NCBI GenBank assembly: GCA_014377155.1 | Contig: JACMQD010000379.1 | Span: 1 to 48,489, forward strand | Direction of reading: 5' to 3' | From: Herminiimonas sp. | Lineage (GTDB): Bacteria > Pseudomonadota > Gammaproteobacteria > Burkholderiales > Burkholderiaceae | Length of the DNA: 48,489 nucleotides | Shown: piece by piece, positions 26,701-36,200 of the stretch | Layout: each line of letters starts with the position of its first letter | How positions within the stretch are numbered: the first letter of the stretch is position 1 | Notes under the pieces: generated by a model | Database searches by the model: none | The model's input: only the letters and a program-made list of their open reading frames with translations | What the model was told of the DNA's origin: nothing | Program-made: the position numbers and the translations under genes

Positions 26701-26952
26701 ATGCACACGATCGATGCAGTCAGAACACTGGTCAGCGCCACGCTGCAACTCGGTGAGCGCGGCAAGATACTGGAAGCCGATTCGCCATTGCTGGGCGCCT
26801 TGCCAGAGCTCGATTCGATGGCGGTCATGAGTGTCGTCACTGCCCTGGAAAGTCGCTTCGATATCATCGTCGACGACGACGACATCAGCGCCCGCACCTT
26901 TGCCACGCTAGGCAGCCTGGCCGCATACGTCGACCAGAAAACGACGGCGTGA
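26701..26952 (+). CDS. Acyl carrier protein, exosortase A locus
   Basis: An 83-residue acidic carrier protein. The phosphopantetheine attachment site is Ser39 in PELDSMAVMSV, and the IIVDDDDISARTFATLGSLA helix III region is intact. The start has AAAGGA 7 nt upstream. Its stop overlaps the GTG of the next gene (GTGA). In related genomes this carrier accompanies an acyl-CoA ligase and PLP decarboxylase, which here lie 10 kb away (37.5-40.3 kb). The carried acyl or aminoacyl group is unknown. Confidence 0.9.
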   Translation: MHTIDAVRTLVSATLQLGERGKILEADSPLLGALPELDSMAVMSVVTALESRFDIIVDDDDISARTFATLGSLAAYVDQKTTA

Positions 26953-27785
26953 AACACCCGCCTACCACGCCGTTTTTCCTGCCCGGCGCGGCTGGCGGAC
27001 GTTTTTGCCTGTATCACGCCCCTGTGTCTGCAAGCGCGGCGCGTGGCGCGTTTGTCTACATTCATCCCTTTGCCGAAGAAATGAATTGTGCACGACGTAT
27101 CGCGGCGGAACAATCGAGGCGACTCGCGGCATGTGGCTTCGGCGTCCTCCAGATCGACCTCACCGGTTGTGGCGACAGTTGCGGTGAATTGCGCGATGTG
27201 CGCTGGCACATATGGCAGCAGGATGTGGTGGATGCAGCGCGCTGGCTGACGCAGAACTGTTCGCCAGCGGTCAGCTTATGGGGGCTGCGTGCCGGTGCGC
27301 TCTTGGCAATGGACACGCTGGCGCAGCTCGATGCGGTGCCACCGCACCTGCTGTTGTGGCAGCCTGTTACAAGCGGCGAACGCTTCCTGACGCAGTTCCT
27401 GCGCGTTGCGCTGGCACGGCGCATGGGCAATGCCGACAGTGCAGGTCATTCGAAGACCTCGGCCATGCGTGCTGCGCTGGCTGCGGGTGATGTGCTGGAG
27501 ATCGCCGGCTATGAATTGTCGGGTAAATTGGCAGATGATCTGCAGGCGGTACACGCGCCAGATGCGCTGGCGCCCGCTACACGCGTGTACTGGCTCGAGA
27601 CTGCGCCTGCCGGAGAGGCCTTACCCGCAGCGTCGGCACGCCTGCATGCAGCCTGGCGCGCGGAGGGCGCATCAGTCGACGCCGAGCTGATCGATACCGC
27701 GCCATTCTGGTCGGTGCCGGGTCATGCCATTTCGGCGCCGCTAATCGATGCCACGCTTCGCATGTTGGCGCAGGAGGCCGCGTGA
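26949..27785 (+). CDS. Alpha/beta-hydrolase, exosortase A system type 2
   Basis: A 278-residue alpha/beta-hydrolase-fold protein of the group named hydrolase 2, exosortase A system-associated. The fold is seen in GAFVYIHPFAEEMNCARR, GFGVLQIDLTGCGDSCGE and the nucleophile-elbow strand SLWGLRAGALLAM. The elbow reads G112-L-R-A-G116, with Arg114 where serine is expected, so a normal serine esterase mechanism is unlikely. It starts with GTG overlapping the ACP stop and ends overlapping the next GTG, so it is translationally coupled on both sides. Possible roles are binding or shuttling of an ACP-linked group. Confidence 0.88.
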   Translation: MKHPPTTPFFLPGAAGGRFCLYHAPVSASAARGAFVYIHPFAEEMNCARRIAAEQSRRLAACGFGVLQIDLTGCGDSCGELRDVRWHIWQQDVVDAARWLTQNCSPAVSLWGLRAGALLAMDTLAQLDAVPPHLLLWQPVTSGERFLTQFLRVALARRMGNADSAGHSKTSAMRAALAAGDVLEIAGYELSGKLADDLQAVHAPDALAPATRVYWLETAPAGEALPAASARLHAAWRAEGASVDAELIDTAPFWSVPGHAISAPLIDATLRMLAQEAA

Positions 27786-28651
27786 CGGTCGTCGAGCGTG
27801 CCACCAGTTTCGATTGCCGCGGCGATCGGGCAATCGGTATTTTTACCGAGCCCGGGCAACCGGCGCAGGCGGCACAGTCGGCACGACGGGGCATTCTGAT
27901 TGCGATCGGCGGCGCCCAGTACCGCGCCGGTAGCCACCGGCAATTCACGCTGATGGCACGCCACTTCGCTGAGCAGGGCATGGCTGTCATGCGCTTCGAT
28001 TATCGCGGCATGGGCGACAGCGAAGGCCAGCCGAGGCAGTTCGACGCGGTCGAGGATGACCTGCGCGCAGCAATCAGCCATTTCATCCGTCAGGTGAAAG
28101 GCATCGATGAGATTGTCATTCTGGGTCTGTGCGACGCTGCCACCGCTGCCGGCTTGTATGCATGTGCCGACACCCGCGTCAGTGGTCTGGTACTGATCAA
28201 TCCCTGGGTACATACCGAACGCGGGGCGGCAAAGGCGACGCTGAAGCACTACTATGTGCGACGCCTGCTGGAGCGGGATTTCTGGCGCAAGATCGTGCGC
28301 GCGGAATTTCGTTATAGCGCAGCAGTGCGCGCATTCTTGACGCTGCTCGTGCAGTCACGCGGCAAGGCCACTACTGCCACCGTTACCGCAGTCGACGAGC
28401 GCCCGCTACCGCAGCGTCTGTTCGACTGCTTGCGCGCCTTCAAGGGGCGCGTGCTGGTGTTGCTGAGTTCGGAAGATCTGACGGCGCAGGAATTTTCGGA
28501 TATCTTGGCAGAATCGCCGGCGTGGCGTCAGATGATGCTGCCGCAGCAGTATGAGGTCGTCCGCCTGGACGGTGCCGATCACACGTTTTCTTGTCGCGCC
28601 TGGCGCGAACAGGCCAGCACCGCGATTATCGAATGGAATCGCACATGGTAA
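27782..28651 (+). CDS. Alpha/beta-hydrolase, exosortase A system type 1
   Basis: A 289-residue alpha/beta-hydrolase of the hydrolase 1, exosortase A system-associated type. It has GILIAIGGAQYRAGSHRQF, MRFDYRGMGDSEGQ, and the elbow IVILGLCDAATAAGLY with Cys117 at the nucleophile position (G-L-C-D-A). A late VRLDGADHTFS segment supplies the catalytic His. A Cys nucleophile suggests thioesterase or acyltransferase chemistry on the ACP-bound substrate. GTG start, GTGA overlap with the preceding gene, 7-nt overlap with the following glycosyltransferase. Confidence 0.9.
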   Translation: MTVVERATSFDCRGDRAIGIFTEPGQPAQAAQSARRGILIAIGGAQYRAGSHRQFTLMARHFAEQGMAVMRFDYRGMGDSEGQPRQFDAVEDDLRAAISHFIRQVKGIDEIVILGLCDAATAAGLYACADTRVSGLVLINPWVHTERGAAKATLKHYYVRRLLERDFWRKIVRAEFRYSAAVRAFLTLLVQSRGKATTATVTAVDERPLPQRLFDCLRAFKGRVLVLLSSEDLTAQEFSDILAESPAWRQMMLPQQYEVVRLDGADHTFSCRAWREQASTAIIEWNRTW

Positions 28652-29889
28652 AGCGTGTCCTGATGGTGGCGTTTCATTATCCGCCGCAGACCGGCAGCAG
28701 CGGCGTGCAGCGCAGCTTGAAGTTCGCGCAGTATCTGCCGCAATTCGGCTGGGAGCCGACGGTACTGACCGCCCATCCGCGCGCGTATGCGCGCATCGAT
28801 GACAGCAGTGTCGCGCAACAGGATGGTGTCAAGGTGCACCGGGCATTCGCGCTCGACGCGTCGCGCCATCTGGCAATCAAGGGCCGGTATCTACAAATGA
28901 CGGCATTGCCAGACCGCTGGATGTCATGGTGGGCCGGCGCGGTGCCGCTCGGCTTGCGCCTGGCGCGGGCACAAAAATTCGATGCCATTTGGTCGACCTA
29001 TCCGATTGCGACTGCCCACATGATTGCGGGTACCCTGCATCGCCGTACCGGCATTCCGTGGATTGCCGATTTTCGCGATCCGATGACGGAGCCCGGCTTT
29101 CCGCCTGATCCGCGCATGCATCAGGCTTATAGCCGCATCGAGCGCGCTACGATTGCTGCTTGCACGCGTGCCGTCTTCACCACGCCAGGCAGCCGCGAAG
29201 CCTCCCTGCGGAAATTCCCTTCCATGCAGGCGGAGCGTTTCGAGGTCATCGAAAATGGTTATGACGAAGAGGATTTCGCCGCGGCGAGCGCTGCCACGCG
29301 CACCGACACCGAGCGTTTCCTACTGCTCCACAGCGGCATCGTCTACCCGTCCGAGCGCGACCCGCGGCCCTTGTTCGAAGCGCTGGCCGACCTGCGGCGC
29401 GCGGGATTGGTATCAGCGGCCAGCTTCGTACTGGTGTTGCGTGCGTCTGCGCACGAAAACACGTTGCAGGCAATGATCGACCGCTTGCAGATCGCCGACC
29501 TGGTCGTCCTGCGGCCACCCTTGCCGTACAGCGAGGCGTTGTCGGAAATGCTCTCGGCCGACGGTCTTTTGCTGTTGCAGGCGGCCAACTGCAACAATCA
29601 GATTCCGGCAAAATTATATGAATATCTGCGCGCTGGAAGACCGATCCTGGCGCTGACCGATCCGGTAGGCGACACTGCCTCGACAATGCGGGCGGCCGGA
29701 CTCGACAGCATTGCCCGACTCGATTGTAAGATTCAAATCGCGGCGGCGATCCTTGAGTTCATGCAGCGCGTCAGAGATGGTCATGCGTCACTGGCTTCGG
29801 CGGCGGTAGTGCAGGGCAGTTCGCGCCAAGGTCGCACTCGCGACCTGGCACGCGTGCTCGATGACGTGATCGCATTGCGCGCCGTCTGA
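28645..29889 (+). CDS. GT4-like glycosyltransferase
   Basis: A 414-residue GT-B enzyme. ATG 28645 is chosen because GGAA lies 8 nt upstream and the next residues (VKRVLMVAFHYPPQTGSSGV) match family N-termini; the frame extends to 28591 within the previous gene. It shows IPWIADFRDPMTEPGFP, a FEVIENGYDEEDF motif and a C-terminal IPAKLYEYLRAGRPILALTD region with the donor-binding Glu. It is last in the ACP-hydrolase operon and ends 31 nt from the convergent ligase gene. Its coupling to the ACP module suggests action on the same unusual sugar. Confidence 0.87.
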   Translation: MVKRVLMVAFHYPPQTGSSGVQRSLKFAQYLPQFGWEPTVLTAHPRAYARIDDSSVAQQDGVKVHRAFALDASRHLAIKGRYLQMTALPDRWMSWWAGAVPLGLRLARAQKFDAIWSTYPIATAHMIAGTLHRRTGIPWIADFRDPMTEPGFPPDPRMHQAYSRIERATIAACTRAVFTTPGSREASLRKFPSMQAERFEVIENGYDEEDFAAASAATRTDTERFLLLHSGIVYPSERDPRPLFEALADLRRAGLVSAASFVLVLRASAHENTLQAMIDRLQIADLVVLRPPLPYSEALSEMLSADGLLLLQAANCNNQIPAKLYEYLRAGRPILALTDPVGDTASTMRAAGLDSIARLDCKIQIAAAILEFMQRVRDGHASLASAAVVQGSSRQGRTRDLARVLDDVIALRAV

Positions 29890-29920
29890 CCGAGGTAGAT
29901 GACAGGTCGGAACGCCCGCT

Positions 29921-31825
29921 TCAGATGCCCGACTCGTTTTTCCGCTGCACCGGCCTGAGCAAAATAAACGCCAGCATCATGTAAAACAACAAGCCCAGCC
30001 TTGGAAAATCGAACAAGCTGTCCAGCGTTCCCAGCGCCAGGAAACCGATGACTGCCGCGCCAAGTGCCGGCAACGGAAAATCCTGATCGCCGAAGCGGGA
30101 AATCGACCGCAGCGCCGTGCAAACAATTAACGCCATGAACAGCAAAAGCCCCACCGCACCCTGCTCGAAATACAATTGAAGCCACATGTTCTCAAAATGC
30201 CAGGCGACGAAATCGTCTACCGAAAAAAACCAGTAATCCATGCGTTGTTCGAAACCGCCGTTGCGGATCAGCTCGATGCCTTGCGACGTCATCGAGACAT
30301 TATCGATGTCCACGGACGCCGCGCCGGTGTTATGCAGCGCCAGTTTGAGCGGCCGCAGTGCGTGCCATGCGCGAGGCGCGAGCGCGGCCGTTTCCAGCGT
30401 CAAAGCGTACTGTTTCCAGCGTCCCTGGGTGTCGCCGATGCGGACGGCGTCGATGAAGCAGGTAGCCGAGTACAGCATCCATTTTTCGCAAACCGGCACC
30501 GAGACGGCGGCTGCTTCGTCGGTGGATCGCGCTGAAAATGTTATCCGATACTGATGCTGCGAACGCACGTCGACTACCTGTTCGAAGTACAGTGGCAGTC
30601 CCGGCGAAAGTTGTAGATAGGTGTTGCGCGGATCCTGGCCGAACCGGTATCCGGCGGGGCGGGCGTTGGGGCCGGCGGCCAGTGCGGAAAATGACGGATA
30701 ACGGCCGCTGCCCATGCCCAACAGAACGGTCGGCGCGTTGTGATCCATCATGTTCAGCGCCTGCATCCAGCGCGCCGCACGCGCTCTCAGGTCGACTTGC
30801 GCACTCGAGAAGCGGCCTTTCATGAATTCGCCCTGCAACACCGGTACCGCGACCGCGGCCACGACCGAAAACAGCACCGCCATGATAAATGCCTGTACAG
30901 GCTTGAGCACGATGGTTTTCATAAACGGGATGATCGCGACGAGCGCCACGATCCCGAGCAGCATCGCGACGTAACCGCCCCGCGCATAGGTGACCATCAT
31001 GCAATACACGCCTGCTATGAAAACGCCAAGGCAAAACAGCCGCCATGGCCATTTGCGGTGGATCAGCGCACCCCAGGCGACGAAGGGCAATCCCAGCACG
31101 AAATAACCTTCGATGTAGGCACCGCCGACGTGCATTGCCGAGAAAGCACCGGTGACCCGATAGCCACTGCCGAAATTGAAGAGTCCCGTGAAAGCGCTGC
31201 GCTCCCACAGCACGATGGCCGCTGCAGCGGCGACCCCGAGAGTCATCCCGAGTCCGAACAAGCGATGGGTGGCAGCGGCATCGCGCCCCAGTTCGTGTCG
31301 TATCGCCGGCAACAACAAGCCGCACCACAGCAGACCTTTTGCTACGCGCAGGCCATTGAAGCTGCTGTAGTAGTTATTGAATGCATTGATGTCCGGCCAT
31401 TGCAGCGGCCACATCCCCGAACCGGCGGCGACAACGGTCGACAGAGCAAGGAGTCCCGCGAGTGCGCCAGCCATCGAGGGAAATCGTACTGGTCCGGCGC
31501 TGACGTCTGAACGGCATTGCGATACGATTAGTGTTGTCAATATCAGCAGGTCGAATTCGTCGAGAAAAAACCGGCCGGTAAGCGGTGCAAAATCCAGAAC
31601 CGGTAGCAATGCCGGCAGCAAAACCAGCGGTGCACGCGGCCACTTGATGAGCAGGACGGCGTACAGGGCCAGAAGGCCGAGGATCCACCCCAGAAACGGA
31701 TATTCGGCCAAACCGAGCCCGAGCATGGCCGCCGTGAGCAAAATCAGCGCCTGCCTTGGCCAGTCGGCGCTGCGTGCCCCAAGAGAGGTGCGGCAATTCA
31801 AAGCCTTGTCATACATCGTTAACAT
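29921..31825 (-). CDS. O-antigen ligase/polymerase-like protein with inserted domain
   Basis: A 634-residue polytopic inner-membrane protein of the Wzy/WaaL type. About ten helices precede a large extracytoplasmic loop, and three helices follow. The ligase signature WHFENMWLQLYFEQGAVG (about 542-559) supplies the conserved His region. Between LYFEQVVDVRSQHQYRITFS (about 422) and residue 540 lies a beta-rich segment (ALTLETAAL..., LALHNTGAASVDIDNVSM, GIELIRNGGFEQ) resembling carbohydrate-binding jelly-roll modules. That makes the protein about 200 residues longer than usual. It likely polymerises or ligates the repeat unit. Upstream is a 0.9-kb non-coding gap. Confidence 0.82.
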   Translation of the reverse strand: MLTMYDKALNCRTSLGARSADWPRQALILLTAAMLGLGLAEYPFLGWILGLLALYAVLLIKWPRAPLVLLPALLPVLDFAPLTGRFFLDEFDLLILTTLIVSQCRSDVSAGPVRFPSMAGALAGLLALSTVVAAGSGMWPLQWPDINAFNNYYSSFNGLRVAKGLLWCGLLLPAIRHELGRDAAATHRLFGLGMTLGVAAAAAIVLWERSAFTGLFNFGSGYRVTGAFSAMHVGGAYIEGYFVLGLPFVAWGALIHRKWPWRLFCLGVFIAGVYCMMVTYARGGYVAMLLGIVALVAIIPFMKTIVLKPVQAFIMAVLFSVVAAVAVPVLQGEFMKGRFSSAQVDLRARAARWMQALNMMDHNAPTVLLGMGSGRYPSFSALAAGPNARPAGYRFGQDPRNTYLQLSPGLPLYFEQVVDVRSQHQYRITFSARSTDEAAAVSVPVCEKWMLYSATCFIDAVRIGDTQGRWKQYALTLETAALAPRAWHALRPLKLALHNTGAASVDIDNVSMTSQGIELIRNGGFEQRMDYWFFSVDDFVAWHFENMWLQLYFEQGAVGLLLFMALIVCTALRSISRFGDQDFPLPALGAAVIGFLALGTLDSLFDFPRLGLLFYMMLAFILLRPVQRKNESGI

Positions 31826-32737
31826 CGAAATCGGCGTGTTGGAGAAATGAGGGACTGGATTTTACAGTTGCCTGGGCAGAGCTCATGCGACTGCAAAAAG
31901 TTGAGTAAGGATAACAGTGCCCAATGATCGGCTGTCCAATCATCGTTAAAAACCTGTTGGGCACCCCGGCTATCGACTGCCGTTAAGTTTGCGCGGTGAT
32001 ACCGTCCGCGCTGCGCAGCGCACTGTAAGGGAAGGAAAGCCGAACGCGGCGCAGTTCGGCTTGTGCCGTCTTACTGTCACGGGAGGCTATCGATACGCAG
32101 TGGTCGGCAGGCTACGCCAGTGTTCTGAAGCGCGTGTGGACAGGTCAGGGCGCGCCGACCTGTTTGAAGATAAAAAACAACGTAAAGAATTTCCGAAATA
32201 ATTTTACGAAAACAGCTTGATTGAAACTGTAAATTTTCGCAACTTAAAAAATCCACAATTAGCATAGAGGATTAAAAAATTTACAACCGGCGAGATGTGA
32301 AGTCAGGTTTGCATCGGTAAATCAGCCAGCACCTGGCGTCGTTATCGCCTGATCTCGGCAACGTGCGTCGATCAAGCGCGGCGCGCACGCAATTGGCATT
32401 CGGTAGGTCATGATTTTTGCCTGTATTGACCGTTGTCGCGAGAGTTTTCTAGGCGCTCCGGCTACTTGAATGAACATGAATGGCCACCGTTTTCGACGGG
32501 CTCGCATGCAATTCGACAGCACGAATTTCGTGCCTTCGCCTGTAGCTTTTACAAATCCTACAAACACCGTTTTACCGTTACACAGAAAGAGCTCGGCGCA
32601 ATGCGCTGCAGGGTTGTTTCCTCTGGTATTGTTGCGCTCTCGATGTCGCGAAAATAGAGTCGGCAATGCGCTTTTTGCCAGCCTCAAAGATTCAACAGCG
32701 ACGCTCCCCGATTTGAAAAACAGCGAAAGTACGAGCG
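31826..32737. other. Long intergenic region upstream of ugd
   Basis: About 0.9 kb without a convincing gene. The first part (31990-32162) is GC-rich with successive hairpins: GCGCGG-N9-CCGCGC (31991-32011), GCCGAAC-N8-GTTCGGC (32039-32060) and CAGGTC-N10-GACCTG (32141-32162). Next is an AT-rich stretch (32163-32290) with TGTAAA/CGTAAA motifs, and then about 450 nt of leader before ugd. Short open frames here lack ribosome binding sites and family features. Confidence 0.6.
32181..32245. promoter_or_regulatory. Cluster of TGTAAA-type motifs upstream of ugd
   Basis: CGTAAA (32181-32186) and TTTACG (32203-32208) form a dyad with a 16-nt spacer around TTTCCGAAAT. TGTAAATTTTCGC follows (32228-32240), and an inverted TTTACAACC lies at 32280-32288. 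The repetition in an AT-rich island about 500 nt before ugd suggests a regulator-binding region. A weak sigma-54-like TGGC/TCGC pair (32334-32348) lies downstream. Confidence 0.35.
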
Positions 32738-34114
32738 ATGAAAATAACGATTGTAGGTACCGGCTATGTCGGTCTGGTTACAGGCGCATGCCTGGCTGAG
32801 TTGGGTAATGACGTGTTTTGCCTGGATGTCGATCAGAAGAAGATCGATCTTCTCAATGGCGGCGGCATTCCGATCCATGAGCCGGGCCTGGCCGAACTCG
32901 TCAAACGAAACTTGCAGGCGGGACGTCTGATTTTTTCTACCGACCTCGCCGCTAGCGTCGAGCACGGCGATATTCAGTTCATTGCAGTGGGCACGCCACC
33001 TGACGAAGACGGCGCAGCAGATCTGCAGTATGTGCTGGCGGCGGCGCGCGGCATCGGCCGCCACATGCGCGGCTTCAAGACCATCGTCGACAAGTCGACC
33101 GTGCCGGTCGGTACCGCAGAAAAAGTGCAGCAAGTGGTAGCTGAAGAGTTGCGTCTGCGTGCGTGCGAAGACGATGTGTCATTTTCGGTCGTCTCCAATC
33201 CTGAATTCCTGAAAGAAGGTGCTGCGGTCGAGGACTTCATGCGGCCGGATCGTATCGTCATCGGCAGCGACCGCACACCCCATGGCGAACTGGCGCGCGA
33301 GATGATGAAACAGCTTTACATGCCCTTCAATCGCAATCACGAACGGACTTACTGGATGGATGTACGTTCGGCCGAATTCACCAAATATGCCGCCAATGCC
33401 ATGCTGGCAACCCGCATCTCGTTCATGAACGAACTGGCCAATCTGGCCGACGAAGTCGGTGTCGACATCGAGTCGGTACGACAAGGCATCGGATCGGACC
33501 CACGCATCGGATACAGCTTCCTGTATGCCGGTTGCGGCTATGGCGGATCGTGCTTTCCGAAAGACGTACGCGCGCTGGACCGTACGGCGCGTGAATTCAG
33601 CCAGGAATTGCTGATCCTGCGCGCGGTAGAGCGCGTCAATGATAATCAGAAACATGTTCTTGGAAAGAAGATTGCCGCGCATTTCGGGGACGACCTGAGC
33701 GGCAAGCATGTCGCGGTCTGGGGTCTGGCATTCAAGCCCAACACCGACGATATGCGTGAAGCATCGTCGCGAGTTTTAGTAAGGACACTGGTAGCACGCG
33801 GTGCTACCGTAGCCGTGTACGACCCGGTAGCGATGCAGGAAGCAAGGCGTGTAATGGCAATGGATTTCGAGGACTCACCGGACGGTTTCAAGAAAGTCCA
33901 TTTTTGCGAATCGGCAATGGAAGCCATCGACGGCGCTGATGCGCTCGCCATCGTCACCGAATGGAAGTCGTTTCGCAGTCCTGATTTTGACGCGATGAAA
34001 CGACAAATGAAATCCCCCGTCATTTTTGACGGCCGCAACCTGTTCGAACCAGACATCATGCGGCGTGCCGGTTTTGACTACCACGGTATCGGGCGATCCG
34101 TAGCCGCTTTATAA
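32738..34114 (+). CDS. ugd: UDP-glucose 6-dehydrogenase
   Basis: A 458-residue cytoplasmic enzyme making UDP-glucuronate from UDP-glucose with two NAD+. The N-terminal Rossmann motif is [32 protein letters not shown] and [13 protein letters not shown] follow, and the catalytic Cys is in [16 protein letters not shown]. The C-terminal domain has [20 protein letters not shown]. Length and motifs are complete. It provides a uronic acid donor, consistent with the amidotransferase at 10.7 kb. It is preceded by the long regulatory gap and followed by the GGDEF-EAL gene after about 0.2 kb. Confidence 0.96.
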   Translation: MKITIVGTGYVGLVTGACLAELGNDVFCLDVDQKKIDLLNGGGIPIHEPGLAELVKRNLQAGRLIFSTDLAASVEHGDIQFIAVGTPPDEDGAADLQYVLAAARGIGRHMRGFKTIVDKSTVPVGTAEKVQQVVAEELRLRACEDDVSFSVVSNPEFLKEGAAVEDFMRPDRIVIGSDRTPHGELAREMMKQLYMPFNRNHERTYWMDVRSAEFTKYAANAMLATRISFMNELANLADEVGVDIESVRQGIGSDPRIGYSFLYAGCGYGGSCFPKDVRALDRTAREFSQELLILRAVERVNDNQKHVLGKKIAAHFGDDLSGKHVAVWGLAFKPNTDDMREASSRVLVRTLVARGATVAVYDPVAMQEARRVMAMDFEDSPDGFKKVHFCESAMEAIDGADALAIVTEWKSFRSPDFDAMKRQMKSPVIFDGRNLFEPDIMRRAGFDYHGIGRSVAAL

Positions 34115-34322
34115 GCATCCACCACGTCAAGATGAAAAATTTACAACAAAGAACTATTGCTGAGTGCGACAGTCAACGTTGAATACCTCTCAATTTTCAA
34201 ATTGCTAAAGTAACAGCGCCAGGAGTGCTTGAAACATTGTGCAATCTCTTGCGCTGTATCATGTCGTTAGTTTGCGAGCCGTGACGGGCCGACAGCGCAT
34301 TGATTTCATCATCAAGAAAGTC

Positions 34323-36191
34323 ATGAATAACTTGTTTTTCATCGGTATGGCCGGTTGTGCCGTCGTTCTGCTGTGCGCTACGTGTGGCGTGTACTGGCAC
34401 GGCACGGCATTGCGGATACGGAATAAGCTGCATCAGGCGCAAGATCGAATAGAGGGTCTTGAGACACTCAGTGAGGACCTGAAATCTCAACTCGTCTCCG
34501 CCGACGCCAGTCCGGTGCCGACGCTCACCCTGGAAGGCGGCGGGCATACTGGAAAAATACTGCAAGTTAATCCTGCGTTCGAACGGCTTCTGGGTTTTTC
34601 GGCTGTTGAGCTCTTGAGTAAGAGTTACTGGCGGCTGCACGACGCCAAGTCCGGTAAAAGCGACGATGACGATGGCTGTAACGTATTGCGAGACCTGCTT
34701 GGCAGTGCCAGAGAAGGTAGCGCGCTGGTTTGCATGAGGCACCGAAATGGCGCCGCATTGTGGAACAACGTGCAGATCGCACGTGTGAGCGATGACAAAG
34801 GCCAAATTGCTGCCACTGTGCTTGCGCACCATGATATTTCAGACTTCAAGCGCCGCCTGGGGCGTCTCGAACACGAGGCCAATCACGACGCGCTGACCGG
34901 GCTTGCCAACCGAACGTTATTGCGCAGCAGGCTAAGCGAAGCAATTGCCGCTGCCAGTCTGCGCGGTCAAAAAATCTGGATCGTGTTCATCGACCTCGAC
35001 CGTTTCAAGGCGATCAACGATAGTCTGGGCCACAAGGCAGGTGATCATCTGCTGCAAATCATTTCGGAGCGGTTGCTGGGCGTGGTGCGCGATAGCGATA
35101 CCGTGGCACGCCTCGGCGGCGACGAATTCGTCACGATTCTGCGCAGCAGCGATGACCATCCGGTATCGGCAAACATACTGGGTCGCATCATCGATGCAGT
35201 GGCACAGCCGGTGGTACTTGACGGCCATGACTTTGCGGCAACCTGCAGTATGGGCATTTCGATTTTTCCGGATGATGGCAACGATCCTGAAAAACTGGTC
35301 GGCTTTGCCGATGTGGCCATGTACAGTGCCAAGGAAAAAGGCCGCAACAATTACCAATTCTACGACGCCGCGCTCAATCAGCGTGCACTGGCGCGGATGC
35401 TATTGGAGGCGGCACTGCGCACTGCCGTCGAGCGCAAGGAATTTTGCCTGCATTATCAACCCCAGATCGACCTCAAGACGCGCCATATCGTCGGCGTAGA
35501 AGCCCTGATCTTCTGGCGTCGGCCGGGTGTCGGCATCGTGCCGCCAGCAGACTTTATCGGCATTGCCGAAGAGACCGGACTGATCAACGAGATCGGCGCC
35601 TGGGTCATCGCGGAGGCCTGCGCGCAAAACAAGGCGTGGCAGGATGCTGGACTGGGTGAACTGCGCATGGCAGTTAATCTTTCGCCGCGCCAGTTCGCGC
35701 AGCAAGACCTGGTGGACTCGATCAATCGAACTCTGACACAAACGGGACTATCGCCGCATTGTCTGGAAATCGAAATTACCGAGAACCTCATTATGTACGA
35801 CGTCGAGCGTGCGGTGAAGATTTTGCAGGAACTGAAAGCCAGTGGTATTCAGCTATCGATCGATGATTTCGGTACCGGTTATTCGAGCTTGTCGTACCTG
35901 AAACTGTTTCCGATCGACGTGCTCAAGATCGACAAATCTTTCGTCCATGATATCGGCGCCGATGCGGGCGACGAAGCAATCGTTCTATCGATTATTTCGC
36001 TGGCTCACAGCCTGAAGCTGCATGTCATCGCCGAAGGGGTGGAAACGCTGTCGCAAGCGACGTTCCTCGAACGACACGGCTGCGATGAAGTACAGGGATA
36101 CTATTTCAGCCGGCCGGTTTCGCCGACCGTGCTGGCCCACATGCTGGAAGAACAAAAGATACACGCCGCCAGCGTTGAACTGGCCGATTAA
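34323..36191 (+). CDS. Membrane-anchored PAS-GGDEF-EAL protein
   Basis: A 622-residue c-di-GMP signalling protein. ATG 34323 is preferred because it begins directly at the transmembrane helix (NNLFFIGMAGCAVVLLCATC); the frame is open to 34239. A short coiled coil is followed by a PAS domain (about 65-180), a GGDEF domain with intact LGGDEFVTIL, and an EAL domain with VEALIFW, EITENL, IDDFGTGYSSLSYL, KIDKSF and AEGVET. Both active sites look intact, so it may synthesise and/or degrade c-di-GMP. Position beside ugd suggests control of polysaccharide output. Confidence 0.93.
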   Translation: MNNLFFIGMAGCAVVLLCATCGVYWHGTALRIRNKLHQAQDRIEGLETLSEDLKSQLVSADASPVPTLTLEGGGHTGKILQVNPAFERLLGFSAVELLSKSYWRLHDAKSGKSDDDDGCNVLRDLLGSAREGSALVCMRHRNGAALWNNVQIARVSDDKGQIAATVLAHHDISDFKRRLGRLEHEANHDALTGLANRTLLRSRLSEAIAAASLRGQKIWIVFIDLDRFKAINDSLGHKAGDHLLQIISERLLGVVRDSDTVARLGGDEFVTILRSSDDHPVSANILGRIIDAVAQPVVLDGHDFAATCSMGISIFPDDGNDPEKLVGFADVAMYSAKEKGRNNYQFYDAALNQRALARMLLEAALRTAVERKEFCLHYQPQIDLKTRHIVGVEALIFWRRPGVGIVPPADFIGIAEETGLINEIGAWVIAEACAQNKAWQDAGLGELRMAVNLSPRQFAQQDLVDSINRTLTQTGLSPHCLEIEITENLIMYDVERAVKILQELKASGIQLSIDDFGTGYSSLSYLKLFPIDVLKIDKSFVHDIGADAGDEAIVLSIISLAHSLKLHVIAEGVETLSQATFLERHGCDEVQGYYFSRPVSPTVLAHMLEEQKIHAASVELAD

Positions 36192-36200
36192 TCCGACCGG

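Noticed and set aside
31989..32201. 70-codon open frame in the gap upstream of ugd
   Set aside because: Non-ATG start, no ribosome binding site, overlaps strong hairpins; judged non-coding.
32334..32349. Sigma-54-like TGGC-N7-TCGC pair upstream of ugd
   Set aside because: GG-N10-GC spacing is right, but TTGC is TCGC and the -24 flank is poor; not listed as a promoter.
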